37,371 nucleotides of DNA from Candidatus Methanomethylophilaceae archaeon (GTDB lineage: Archaea; Thermoplasmatota; Thermoplasmata; Methanomassiliicoccales; Methanomethylophilaceae), in contig CALUOK010000019.1 of assembly GCA_944322255.1 (NCBI GenBank), forward strand, positions 1 to 37,371. The letters are read 5' to 3'. Numbering within the stretch: position 1 is the stretch's first letter; each line of letters opens with the position of its first letter. Position numbers and translations under genes: made by a program. The notes beneath the pieces were generated by a model. That model was not told the origin of the DNA, searched no databases, and saw only the letters and a list, made by a program, of their open reading frames with translations. This document shows, piece after piece, positions 1-6,896 of this stretch.

Positions 1-2
1 AA

Positions 3-929
3 GGATTCATACCTGACATCTTGGAAACGGACTTTTTTAATGGATCATGTTTCAAAAAAATTAGGTTCGTGACTATAATCTATATCATATCCTATATCGA
101 GAGCTACTTCCCCCCGGAACGTACGAAACGCATATTGGGAAAACTCGGAGGACTAGGAGGAAGGGTTGTGGGCGCACTGCTCGGAACTGTGACCCCGTTC
201 TGCAGCTGTTCATCCATTCCGATATTCATAGGGTTCAACAAAGCAGGCCTTCCCCTGGGAACTTCGATCTCATTCCTGATTTCATCGCCTCTCGTCGACA
301 TAGCCTCCATCATAATCCTGATGGGTGTGTTCGGAGCGGAGGTTGCATTCCTGTATGTGATCGTCGGGATTATCCTGGCCGTTGTCGGAGGGACGATCAT
401 CGACAGGATGCACATGGAAGACCAGATAATGGATTTTGCAAAAGCCCAATCATGCTCTTGTGGATCCGGAAACTGCTGCAGCGTCGAGGAACAGGCCCCC
501 CATGATTTCAGAACCAGATCCGCATACTCATGGGAGCAAGTGAAGCTCACGGTCAGTAGGGTCTGGAAATACATCCTCATAGGAGTGTTCATTGGAGCCC
601 TCATTCATGACTGGATTCCGACAGACATCATCCAGGCAGTGCTCGGCGACAACAATCCGTTCTCGGTCATAATCGCCACCCTTGTAGGTATACCGATATA
701 TGCTGATATCTTCGGCACACTCCCAATTGCCGAGACGTTGCTGAGCAAAGGGGTCGAGATTGGTACGATCCTTGCATTCATGATGGGAGTCACAGCCACA
801 TCCCTACCGTCGATAATGATGCTGAAGAGCGTTATGAAAACCAGACTCCTAGCCGCATTCATCGTGATTGTGATTGTGGGAATAATCGTGACAGGATACC
901 TGTTCAACTTCATCCAACCTTTTCTCTGA
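3..929 (+). CDS. Permease with CSC motif (COG0701/DUF318-like), 5' end outside window
   Basis: Multi-spanning membrane permease of the COG0701 group, which includes ArsP-type organoarsenical exporters and other metal(loid) permeases. The reading frame is open to the window edge. A TTG at 21 could start it, but family members normally carry another segment before the SYFPPER-like region, so the true start is probably upstream. Counting from the TTG, the signature TPFCSCSSIP lies at about residues 58-67 and is followed by a conserved FLISSP stretch. A cysteine cluster (CSCGSGNCC, about 145-153) sits in a predicted cytoplasmic loop and could bind a metal(loid). The stop is 9 nt before a thioredoxin-like gene, implying one operon. 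Base composition is visibly richer in A+T than in the core genes further right. The family call is firm; the substrate (arsenic species or another thiophilic metal) is inferred from the redox neighbours. Confidence 0.8.
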   Translation, partial: GFIPDILETDFFNGSCFKKIRFVTIIYIISYIESYFPPERTKRILGKLGGLGGRVVGALLGTVTPFCSCSSIPIFIGFNKAGLPLGTSISFLISSPLVDIASIIILMGVFGAEVAFLYVIVGIILAVVGGTIIDRMHMEDQIMDFAKAQSCSCGSGNCCSVEEQAPHDFRTRSAYSWEQVKLTVSRVWKYILIGVFIGALIHDWIPTDIIQAVLGDNNPFSVIIATLVGIPIYADIFGTLPIAETLLSKGVEIGTILAFMMGVTATSLPSIMMLKSVMKTRLLAAFIVIVIVGIIVTGYLFNFIQPFL

Positions 930-938
930 GATGATACG

Positions 939-1229
939 ATGTTCGGAAAAAAGAAGAAAGAAGAGAAGCACCAGAATGCGTTCGTCAAAATACTCGGCGC
1001 TGGCTGCAAGAACTGCGAAATGCTAGAAGCTAACGTTAGGAAGGCCTTGGCCGAATCCGGTCTTGCTGACGAAGTCGAACATGTGACCGAGATCGACAAG
1101 ATTGTCGCATACGGGGTCATGCAGACTCCTTCCCTCGTCTTCGGTGACGAGGTTGTGTCTGTTGGCAGGGTGCTCAGCGTCGAAGACATCAAAGGTCTCA
1201 TCACCAAACACAGGGAGATGTTCGAGTGA
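939..1229 (+). CDS. Small thioredoxin-like redox protein (CxxC)
   Basis: A 96-residue protein with a basic N-terminus (MFGKKKKEEK) and then a thioredoxin-like fold. The redox motif C23-K-N-C26 follows the first beta strand (FVKILGAGC), and the cis-proline region is MQTPSLVFGD at about residues 76-85. It resembles the small archaeal glutaredoxin-like redox-active disulfide proteins. Proteins of this type occur next to COG0701 permeases, where a disulfide relay to the permease cysteines or to an ArsC-type reductase is plausible. It lies 9 nt after the permease, and its stop overlaps the next start (GTGA). The fold call is firm; the partner is inferred. Confidence 0.82.
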   Translation: MFGKKKKEEKHQNAFVKILGAGCKNCEMLEANVRKALAESGLADEVEHVTEIDKIVAYGVMQTPSLVFGDEVVSVGRVLSVEDIKGLITKHREMFE

Positions 1230-1549
1230 AGATGCTAGAGGAGTTCTGCCCCGATTTCGTCGAGAAGATGTATGACCTGGAGACGGAAGTCGAGAACAAC
1301 ATGCCGTTCGACGAAAAAACATACCAACTGATCTGCTTTGCACTGGCTGTCAAATCCAGAAGCGCCCCTTGTGTGAAGAAACACTTCCGCGGAGCCCTAA
1401 TGGCAGGAGCCACGGTGAAACAGGTCTCATACACCCTGGCACTTGTCATGAAGGAATCCGCTGGAGCTGATGATTGCTGGACCCACGAGGTCATCGGAGA
1501 TTGGACGGAATTGCTGAAAGAAGACTTCCAATGCTGTTGCAACAGATGA
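1226..1549 (+). CDS. Carboxymuconolactone decarboxylase / AhpD-like protein
   Basis: A 107-residue all-helical protein resembling the CMD/AhpD family. The start is GTG (1226), overlapping the upstream stop, with GGGAG 8 nt before it. The family active site is normally C-x2-C-x3-H. Here the region reads S46-A-P-C49-V-K-K-H53, so the second cysteine and the histidine are kept but the first cysteine is serine. The typical helix RGALMAGATVKQV follows. Three adjacent cysteines near the C-terminus (CCCNR) could supply a resolving thiol or a metal site. It is the third gene of the permease/thioredoxin unit and may act as a thiol peroxidase or reductase in metal(loid) or oxidative stress. The family call is moderately secure; the chemistry is uncertain. 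Confidence 0.7.
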   Translation: MKMLEEFCPDFVEKMYDLETEVENNMPFDEKTYQLICFALAVKSRSAPCVKKHFRGALMAGATVKQVSYTLALVMKESAGADDCWTHEVIGDWTELLKEDFQCCCNR

Positions 1550-1557
1550 TCAAAACA

Positions 1558-1579
1558 GGTGTGATGGCGACATCACACC
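1558..1579. terminator. Strong hairpin between convergent genes
   Basis: The arms GGTGTGATG and CATCACACC form a perfect 9-bp stem closed by a GCGA (GNRA-type) tetraloop. It lies 9 nt past the CMD-like stop and 13 nt before the end of the convergent ArsC-type gene, so it could serve as a two-way terminator. Confidence 0.7.
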
Positions 1580-1591
1580 GACCTTCTTCAA

Positions 1592-2002
1592 TTATCTTCG
1601 AAGAAGACCTGCCTCGGACAGTCTTTCCTCCAACCCAAGAACCCTCTTCTCGATGACGTCTATAATTTCCGAATACTCCTGATCTGTTCTGCCAGTTGGA
1701 TCAGAAAGGCCCCAATCCTCATGGTAGACGCAAGGAATGGCTGGACAACCGGAAATGCAACCCATCGTTATCACAACATCAACAGGAGGAATATCGGACA
1801 GCTGTTTCGGATATTGTGTCTGGAGAATGTCCACATCGAACCTTTCTAAAATCAACCTGGCAGCGGTTGGATCGATGCGGTCTCCGGGCATGGTTCCAGC
1901 AGAGAAACATTGGAAAACATCCGAAGCGAACAGTCTACAGATTGCCTCAGCAATCTGACTCTTACAGGAGTTATGAGTGCAGACAAAGGCTACTTTCAAC
2001 AC
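1592..2002 (-). CDS. arsC: Arsenate reductase / low-molecular-weight phosphatase-type protein
   Basis: Protein of the low-molecular-weight tyrosine phosphatase fold, closest in motifs to thioredoxin-coupled arsenate reductases. The P-loop is VCTHNSCKSQ, with lysine where most members have arginine. Further cysteines occur in MGCISGCPAIPC, matching the position of the redox cysteines that shuttle electrons in ArsC. The acidic segment DWGLSDPTG follows. The frame can be extended upstream to a TTG at 2044, but the protein normally begins directly before KVAFVC, so GTG at 2002 or TTG at 1999 is more likely; I see no clear ribosome-binding site. It converges on the permease/thioredoxin/CMD unit, and together they make a coherent arsenic-type redox and efflux set. 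The exact substrate is inferred. Confidence 0.75.
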   Translation of the reverse strand: MLKVAFVCTHNSCKSQIAEAICRLFASDVFQCFSAGTMPGDRIDPTAARLILERFDVDILQTQYPKQLSDIPPVDVVITMGCISGCPAIPCVYHEDWGLSDPTGRTDQEYSEIIDVIEKRVLGLEERLSEAGLLRR

Positions 2003-2128
2003 GAGTTGCAATATGATTTTTCGAAGATATCCTTTGGGTTTCAACTTTGGTTACTCTGTTCAAGTCTATGGGGCCTACGCTTCGATCCGGCCCCCGTCCG
2101 CCGCTACGCGGCGTCCGTGAGGGCGTGC

Positions 2129-2161
2129 GGGCGCCCCTGCCTAACGGCGACGGGGGCGCCT
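2129..2161. repeat. GC-rich inverted repeat in a gene-free stretch
   Basis: Between the ArsC-type gene and the Rep gene (about 2045-2282) I see no credible coding sequence. The stretch is strikingly G+C-rich compared with its neighbours. It contains a perfect 8-bp inverted repeat, GGCGCCCC (2130-2137) and GGGGCGCC (2153-2160), around a 15-nt loop. Smaller hairpins lie nearby: GCCGC/GCGGC around 2102-2113 and CTGCC/GGCAG around 2194-2208. Function is unknown; a structured element end or replication signal of the adjacent Rep element is possible. Confidence 0.45.
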
Positions 2162-2275
2162 CGCCCGCCCGACAATAGAGATATGACGTGGTCTGCCTGA
2201 GTGGGCAGAGATGAAGAATGAGAGAAGATGGACAGCTTCCGCTGACAGAGATGTTCTGATGAATCCAGAAGGTTT

Positions 2276-2304
2276 CGAAAAATCAACCTGGGACCGATGG
2301 TCCC
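2276..2304 (-). terminator. Putative terminator overlapping the end of the Rep gene
   Basis: Reading the minus strand, the arms GGGACC and GGTCCC surround a 3-nt loop within the last codons of the Rep gene. They are followed by the stop codon, which itself opens a run of five T residues. This is a plausible intrinsic terminator. Confidence 0.45.
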
Positions 2305-3311
2305 TTCGAGAACGTGTTTGGATCGAGTTTGGAACAGTCGTATCCCATCCATTCGTACAACCGAGGATCTGTGCGATGCACCGTGTTCACCCACATCCAG
2401 TTACCCTTCCTGATCTCCACCTCCTCCTCGAGCTTCTGCATGTCGTCCTTGAAGGCCTTGGAAATCACCCAGGTGTGGGAGTTCCAGATGAGACTGTTGA
2501 GGATCGTCCACACCGCCGTCCGATACTTCACCGGGAGCTCCGAGACCCTCTTGCACTTCCTGAACTCCTCCACATGGTCGAGGTCTAGGGACTTCGTGAT
2601 GTACTTCGAGATGTAGTTGATCGGGGTGGCGTACCCCTTGATTCCCATGTCATCCTTCGTGAACGCGTAGATATCGATGAACCCTTCCTTCCAGATCGGA
2701 CTGACGGAGTTCCAGTCGTCGAGATTCTTCAGCCTGCCGAGGATGCTACGCGTGTAGGGATCCGATGGATCCGGGCGGAAGGAGTTGCTCTTCCTGTGGA
2801 ACCTGATCTTCAGGGGCTTGTCCAGATGCAGCAGGATGTGGACCGCGGGATAACCGGAGACCGTCGACTCCTTGACGATCACCTTGGAGTAGCCTCCTTC
2901 GAGGGCCTTCTCCAGACGGGAGAAGAACCTGGAGATTCCCTTGCCCCTGGACGTTATGAAGAAGTTGGCCTGGTCGCGGGACATGACCTTGTGGTCGACG
3001 GTCAAAGTCATGAAGAACAGATGCGAATACAACCCGTCGGCCCTCTCCTCTGAGATCCTCGACTTCTTCAGGATCCTGTTGAGCTGCTTCTTCTTGACGG
3101 ACTGCCTGAACGCGTACTGGGGATTCCCCCTGCGGGACACCGGGCTGGCGGAATGCTCGCCGGTGTCGAGGTTCGCGAAGAGGTTGTAGTACTCCGCATC
3201 GACATGCTCGACAAGGTCCGGAAGAAGGGTATCCGCATCGACCTTCCCGGAGAGGACATCCTCCTGCAGCTGCCTCCTGTGGGCGTTGTCGAAGATGCTC
3301 AGAGGGAGCAC
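2283..3311 (-). CDS. HUH-family rolling-circle replication initiator (plasmid/virus Rep)
   Basis: A 342-residue protein with the three landmark motifs of rolling-circle Rep endonucleases. Motif 1 is FFMTLTVDH (about 99-107). The metal-binding region is SGYPAVHILLHL (about 152-163). The catalytic motif is YISKYITK (Y233, Y237, with K236 and K240). Such proteins nick the plasmid origin and stay bound to the 5' end through a tyrosine. In the second motif the usual H-U-H reads A156-V-H158, so the first histidine is missing. The listed start is a GTG. A better signal, GAGGGG then ATG at 3326, lies upstream but is one base out of frame across a run of five G residues, hinting at a frameshift. The gene has no operon partners here. 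I read it as the replication gene of an integrated plasmid or virus, possibly inactive. Confidence 0.75.
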   Translation of the reverse strand: MLPLSIFDNAHRRQLQEDVLSGKVDADTLLPDLVEHVDAEYYNLFANLDTGEHSASPVSRRGNPQYAFRQSVKKKQLNRILKKSRISEERADGLYSHLFFMTLTVDHKVMSRDQANFFITSRGKGISRFFSRLEKALEGGYSKVIVKESTVSGYPAVHILLHLDKPLKIRFHRKSNSFRPDPSDPYTRSILGRLKNLDDWNSVSPIWKEGFIDIYAFTKDDMGIKGYATPINYISKYITKSLDLDHVEEFRKCKRVSELPVKYRTAVWTILNSLIWNSHTWVISKAFKDDMQKLEEEVEIRKGNWMWVNTVHRTDPRLYEWMGYDCSKLDPNTFSKGPSVPG

Positions 3312-3476
3312 CCCCTGAGGTTCATGATACCCCTCGCGGAGGAGGTGTCGAATCCTTCAGCCTCACGGCTGCCTGTGGCTGGAATCAATAGAATTTACGC
3401 CGGCATTAGACAGAATCTATCGCCAGAGAATGGGGCTCCATAGAATCGGAAAAGAGGTGTCTGGACAGGTTCGGTG

Positions 3477-3497
3477 CGAGTCCCTTCAGGCCCGCCA
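3477..3497 (+). other. tRNA 3'-end-like segment, candidate attachment site
   Basis: These 21 nt fit the 3' end of a tRNA gene. They read as the last five bases of a T-loop (CGAGT), a T-stem strand (CCCTT), a 7-nt acceptor strand (CAGGCCC), a discriminator G and an encoded CCA. No matching 5' acceptor strand (GGGCCTG) or other tRNA arms lie upstream, so this is not a complete tRNA. Such fragments are typical of the far end of elements integrated into tRNA genes. If so, the intact tRNA would lie left of the window and this is the right boundary of the element carrying Rep. Confidence 0.4.
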
Positions 3498-3565
3498 CTT
3501 GTTTTCAGCCACGTTGCTTTCAGCGTCAACGGTCATTTCACTTCGTCCATCCAGCTGAACCCAAT

Positions 3566-3630
3566 GTGCGACATATACGACATGGATGTGCGACATGTGC
3601 GCCATCATGCATGACATGTATGACATGACG
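3566..3630. repeat. Iteron-like cluster of GACAT repeats
   Basis: The pentamer GACAT occurs five times, at 3570, 3579, 3592, 3613 and 3622. Two pairs have the same 9-bp spacing (GACAT-N4-GACATG). The cluster lies in the 376-nt gene-free stretch 3312-3687, between the Rep gene and the end of the purine permease. It could be a protein-binding array such as replication iterons, or a leftover of the integrated element. Apart from this and the tRNA-like segment, I see nothing coding in the stretch. Confidence 0.45.
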
Positions 3631-3687
3631 CGTGCCATCGAAGTGGAGTTCTTCTCGGATCGGTGGGTTCGATGGAAGCGGAGCCGA

Positions 3688-5052
3688 TCATCCCCCGACG
3701 CCCATGACCGCCTGCAGCGCGAACACCAGGATGAACAACCCGGTCACCGCCCACATCACGCCCGACACCTCGGACCTCCGGCCGGTCACGACCTTCATCA
3801 GGCAGTATGTGATGAACCCCATGGCGATCCCGTAGGAGATGTTGTAGCACAGGGCCATGAACAGCCCCGCGAAGAACGCGGGGACCGCCTCGGCCATGTC
3901 CTCCCAGTCCACGTTCCTGAACGACGGGAGCATGAGTATCCCCACAAGTACCAGCACCGCCCCGTAGGCTGACGCGGGGATCATGCTGATAGCCGATGCG
4001 AAGAGGGAGCTGACGGCGATGCAGACCGCCACCACCAGGCTGGTGAGGCCGGTGCGACCTCCCGCCTCTATGCCCGCGGTGGACTCGACCACCGTGGTCG
4101 TGTTCGACGTGCCGAACACCGCCCCCACGGATGTCGCGCAGGAGTCACAGAGCAGGGCGCGGTCCAGCCTGGTCCTGAACCCGCCGCTGTCCACCGACGA
4201 CAGCTCCTCCTCCGTGAACAGGCCGCTGCGCCTGCCGGTGCCGATGAACGTGCCTATGGTGTCGAAGGTGTCGACCAGGCTGAACGAGATGATCGCGACG
4301 ATGGCCGACGGTATCATCGCCGTGTCCGAGAACAGCGACGGGAGCCCCTCCGACGTAAAGATCGCCCCGAAGGTGTCCGGAAGCTGTCCGACCGCATCGA
4401 TGAAAGACACCGGGTCGGTGGCGCCGGTCAGGCCCAGCGGGATCCCGACCAGGGTGGTGACGACGAGGGCCACGACGATGGAGCCGCGGACGTTCCTAAT
4501 GTACAGGACGATGGCGAGGACGAGGCCGAACAGGAACAGGAGCACCGCCGGCTCCGCGAACGACGCCAGGGCGGGTGTGCCCCCGTCGAACGCGATGGCC
4601 CCGACCTGTATCAGACCTATGTAGGCCACGAACAGCCCTATTCCACCCGAGATCGCGTACTGCAGGCTCCGGGGGATGGCGGCTATGATGAGCCTGCGGA
4701 TGTTGGTGACCGTGATCAGGATGTTTATGAACCCGCAGATGAACACCATGGACAGAGCCTGCTGCCAGGTGAATCCCATCTGGCCGCACACCGTGACCAC
4801 GAAGAACGAGCACATCCCCAGCCCGGGCGCGAGGGCGAACGGGACGTTGGCGTACAGAGACATCACCAGCGTCCCCACCACGGATGCGATGACCGCTGCC
4901 AGGAACACGGCGCCCCACTCGATGCCCGACTGGGAGAGGATGCTTGGGGCGACTATGATGATGTAGGCCATGGAGAAGAACGTGGTGAGACCCGCTATGA
5001 CCTCGCGGCCCCTGGTGGTGCCGTGCTCCTCCAGCCTGAAAAAATCGCCCAT
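3688..5052 (-). CDS. NCS2-family purine permease (AzgA-like)
   Basis: A 454-residue membrane transporter of the AzgA branch of the NCS2 nucleobase family, which imports adenine, guanine or hypoxanthine with protons. The protein opens MGDFFRLEEHGTTRGREV followed by AGLTTFFSMAYIIIVAP, the usual N-terminus. The ALAPGLGMCSFF segment and a later GTSNTTTVVESTAGIEAGGRTG stretch are hallmark regions of the family. About a dozen hydrophobic segments are visible. I chose the ATG at 5052 because homologues begin at this point; the frame runs 24 codons further upstream without recognisable sequence. It follows the Fic gene in the same direction with a 22-nt gap, but a functional link is not evident. Confidence 0.88.
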   Translation of the reverse strand: MGDFFRLEEHGTTRGREVIAGLTTFFSMAYIIIVAPSILSQSGIEWGAVFLAAVIASVVGTLVMSLYANVPFALAPGLGMCSFFVVTVCGQMGFTWQQALSMVFICGFINILITVTNIRRLIIAAIPRSLQYAISGGIGLFVAYIGLIQVGAIAFDGGTPALASFAEPAVLLFLFGLVLAIVLYIRNVRGSIVVALVVTTLVGIPLGLTGATDPVSFIDAVGQLPDTFGAIFTSEGLPSLFSDTAMIPSAIVAIISFSLVDTFDTIGTFIGTGRRSGLFTEEELSSVDSGGFRTRLDRALLCDSCATSVGAVFGTSNTTTVVESTAGIEAGGRTGLTSLVVAVCIAVSSLFASAISMIPASAYGAVLVLVGILMLPSFRNVDWEDMAEAVPAFFAGLFMALCYNISYGIAMGFITYCLMKVVTGRRSEVSGVMWAVTGLFILVFALQAVMGVGG

Positions 5053-5074
5053 GCATCCGGATTCAGTTCCGCGG

Positions 5075-6196
5075 TTATCTCCGTTGCGACCTGCACCATT
5101 CGACCCGGATGCGATCGCGCACATCCTCGAACGGGTCCAGGAACCTGTATCCCTCCCCGTATCTGGTATCCGACTCCTCCACCAAGCCCATCGCCTGAAG
5201 GTCCCTCAGACACTCCGCCGCCTGCCCCTCGGTCAGAAAGGTCTCCTTTGCCATGTACGGGACCGTGAAGTATCCGAGACCTCTCGCCGCGAACGCCACG
5301 CTCCACAGGGGTCTGCCCATGCCCTTAGCGAGATCCTTCGAACTCACCGCATCATACAGATCCGTGTATGCCCGATGAACTGATTCGACGACATAATCCA
5401 CAAAGGGCCCGTAGTCCCCCACCGAGTCTGTGTACGCGAGGAGGTCGTAGTAGGTGCCGGTGTCCGACAGCAGGGCCTCGGCCCATCCGCTGTTCCTGCA
5501 ACGGAGGAGCTCGTTTTCCTCCATCCACTGTTCGAACAGTGCCCTCCCGGTGCGACCGTTCCCGTCAGCGAACGGATGGATGCTCTCGAACTCGTGGTAC
5601 TTCAGAGCCGGCCCGACGACCTCGTTGTACCCCCCATAGTCCCATCTGTCAAGTGAGCGGATCTCCTCCACCACATGGTCCTTCGGACAGGCGATGAACT
5701 TCACCCATCCACTATCGGACATCACCACAACATCTGATGTCCTGAACGCCCCCGGAACAGTTTGGTCCAGGCCTTCCATCAGGACCCTGTGCGTACCGGT
5801 GACAGGATGCTCCATCCCGAACGGTCCCCGGTTGAACGAAAGCGTCGCCTGATTGATTATCTCGCGGACCTGCTTGTCATGAAGGTCCTCCTTGCGTCCG
5901 TCCACGAAGCGTGAGATGATACGATGCACCCCCTCGTACGGGAGGGTGTTGCCCTCGATCTTCGTCGACCAGTGGATGTTCCGGGCATATGCACCTACCA
6001 CCAGGTCCCTGTAGTCCATCTCCGACAGGAGCATGAACTCCATCTCCTCGTCCATCGAACGGATCTCGCTGACCATGTCCTCCGATTCCGGGGACACCTC
6101 GGCCTCCGGCTTGAAAGGAACCTTCTTCCTGTGCTTGACCGGATATCCGCGCGGCAGATATTGGCTGTAATCCCTCAGACTGCGTCCTGAAGTCAT
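5075..6196 (-). CDS. Fic domain protein, probable self-inhibited AMP-transferase
   Basis: A 373-residue protein with a complete Fic active-site motif, HPFADGNGRTGR (H207 to R218). Fic enzymes use this loop to transfer AMP or related groups from nucleotides to hydroxyl side chains of target proteins. An N-terminal inhibitory helix motif, S77-TKI-E81-G82-N83, fits the S/T-x3-E-G/N consensus of class II Fic proteins, in which the glutamate blocks ATP binding. The C-terminal third, with an SVAFAARGLGYFTVPY-like segment, looks like a winged-helix region. No antitoxin gene is adjacent, as expected when the inhibitory helix is in the same chain. An ATAATATA box (6221-6229, minus strand) centred about 29 bp before the ATG suggests a short leader. 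The target is unknown. Confidence 0.9.
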   Translation of the reverse strand: MTSGRSLRDYSQYLPRGYPVKHRKKVPFKPEAEVSPESEDMVSEIRSMDEEMEFMLLSEMDYRDLVVGAYARNIHWSTKIEGNTLPYEGVHRIISRFVDGRKEDLHDKQVREIINQATLSFNRGPFGMEHPVTGTHRVLMEGLDQTVPGAFRTSDVVVMSDSGWVKFIACPKDHVVEEIRSLDRWDYGGYNEVVGPALKYHEFESIHPFADGNGRTGRALFEQWMEENELLRCRNSGWAEALLSDTGTYYDLLAYTDSVGDYGPFVDYVVESVHRAYTDLYDAVSSKDLAKGMGRPLWSVAFAARGLGYFTVPYMAKETFLTEGQAAECLRDLQAMGLVEESDTRYGEGYRFLDPFEDVRDRIRVEWCRSQRR

Positions 6197-6220
6197 GATT
6201 GTGTTTTCGATATCGGTAGT

Positions 6221-6229
6221 ATATTATAC
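6221..6229 (-). promoter_or_regulatory. TATA box of the Fic gene
   Basis: An AT-only octamer on the minus strand, about 29 bp upstream of the Fic ATG (6196), at the normal archaeal TATA distance for a short leader. It shares the divergent intergenic space with the cyclophilin promoter (TTAATAAA, 6243-6250, plus strand). Confidence 0.5.
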
Positions 6230-6297
6230 GTTCGTGAATACGTTAATAAAATCACATTTACAATCGTGAGTTGTCCGCAGCATGTTCGGAAACCAAT

Positions 6298-6804
6298 ATG
6301 ACTGAGAAGAAGATACGAAGGGACATGACCATCGTTGTACTGCACACATCGAAGGGAGACATCAAAGTGAAGATGCACGAGGACATGCCGATCACCACCG
6401 GCAACTTCGTCAAGCTGGCCAAGGAGGGCTTCTACAACGGGACCATCTTCCACAGGGTCATCGACGGGTTCATGATCCAGGGCGGGGACCCCACCGGAAC
6501 CGGAATGGGCGGACCCGGCTACACCATCGAGGACGAGTTCGGCAAGGGACACTCCAACATCAGGGGAACCATGGCCATGGCCAACACCGGCCAGCCCCAC
6601 TCCGGCGGCAGCCAGTTCTTCATCAACACGGTCAACAACACCTACCTGGACAAGGAGGACCCCAGGACCCCCTACGCCCACCCCGTGTTCGGGACCGTCA
6701 TCGACGGCATGCCCATCGTGGACCTCATCGGCCGCGTGGAGACCGACAGGAACGACAAGCCCCTCAAGGACGTCAAGATCATCAGCGTCGACGTCATCGA
6801 GTGA
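6298..6804 (+). CDS. Cyclophilin-type peptidyl-prolyl cis-trans isomerase
   Basis: Cytoplasmic cyclophilin that isomerises X-Pro peptide bonds. The core signatures are present in order: NFVKLAKEGFYNGTIFHRVIDGFMIQGGDP-type sequence (split here as NFVKLAKEGFY, then FHRVI, then FMIQGGDP), GTMAMANTG, GSQFFIN and HPVFGTVIDGM. These include the catalytic FHR arginine and the FxxQGG floor of the proline pocket. There is no signal peptide. The domain itself begins at a second ATG (6325); I list the ATG at 6298 because it adds only nine residues, and the second site has only a very close GAAGGG before it. A G+C-rich hairpin directly follows the stop. Either start leaves a complete enzyme. Confidence 0.93.
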   Translation: MTEKKIRRDMTIVVLHTSKGDIKVKMHEDMPITTGNFVKLAKEGFYNGTIFHRVIDGFMIQGGDPTGTGMGGPGYTIEDEFGKGHSNIRGTMAMANTGQPHSGGSQFFINTVNNTYLDKEDPRTPYAHPVFGTVIDGMPIVDLIGRVETDRNDKPLKDVKIISVDVIE

Positions 6805-6813
6805 TCGTCAAAC

Positions 6814-6840
6814 GGGGGCGCACGCCCCCTTTCCTTCTAT
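6814..6840 (+). terminator. Intrinsic terminator of the cyclophilin gene
   Basis: The arms GGGGGC (6814-6819) and GCCCCC (6824-6829) pair around the loop GCAC, followed by the pyrimidine-rich tract TTTCCTTCTAT. It begins 10 nt after the stop. Confidence 0.75.
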
Positions 6841-6859
6841 ATAGAGTCCTTAGACTCCA

Positions 6860-6867
6860 TTTATATA
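6860..6867 (+). promoter_or_regulatory. TATA box of the marker 8 gene
   Basis: TTTATATA lies 30-37 bp upstream of the ATG at 6897, implying a leader of about ten nucleotides or less. It supports placing the start at 6897 rather than at the upstream ATG 6801 in the same frame. Confidence 0.65.
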
Positions 6868-6896
6868 CTCACATCCCTTTTCCCGACACGGTCATC

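Noticed and set aside
3420-3500. A complete tRNA gene ending at 3497
   Set aside because: The 3' end fits a tRNA, but no 5' acceptor strand, D-arm or anticodon arm can be folded upstream, and the T-stem 5' strand does not pair. Only a fragment is supported.
3566-3630. CRISPR array
   Set aside because: The repeats are only five bases long with spacings of 9 to 21 bp and no constant spacer length; no cas genes are present.
3586-3972. A small plus-strand gene starting MCDMCAIMHDMYDM
   Set aside because: The methionine-rich start is the GACATG repeat array read in frame, and the rest is antisense to the purine permease.
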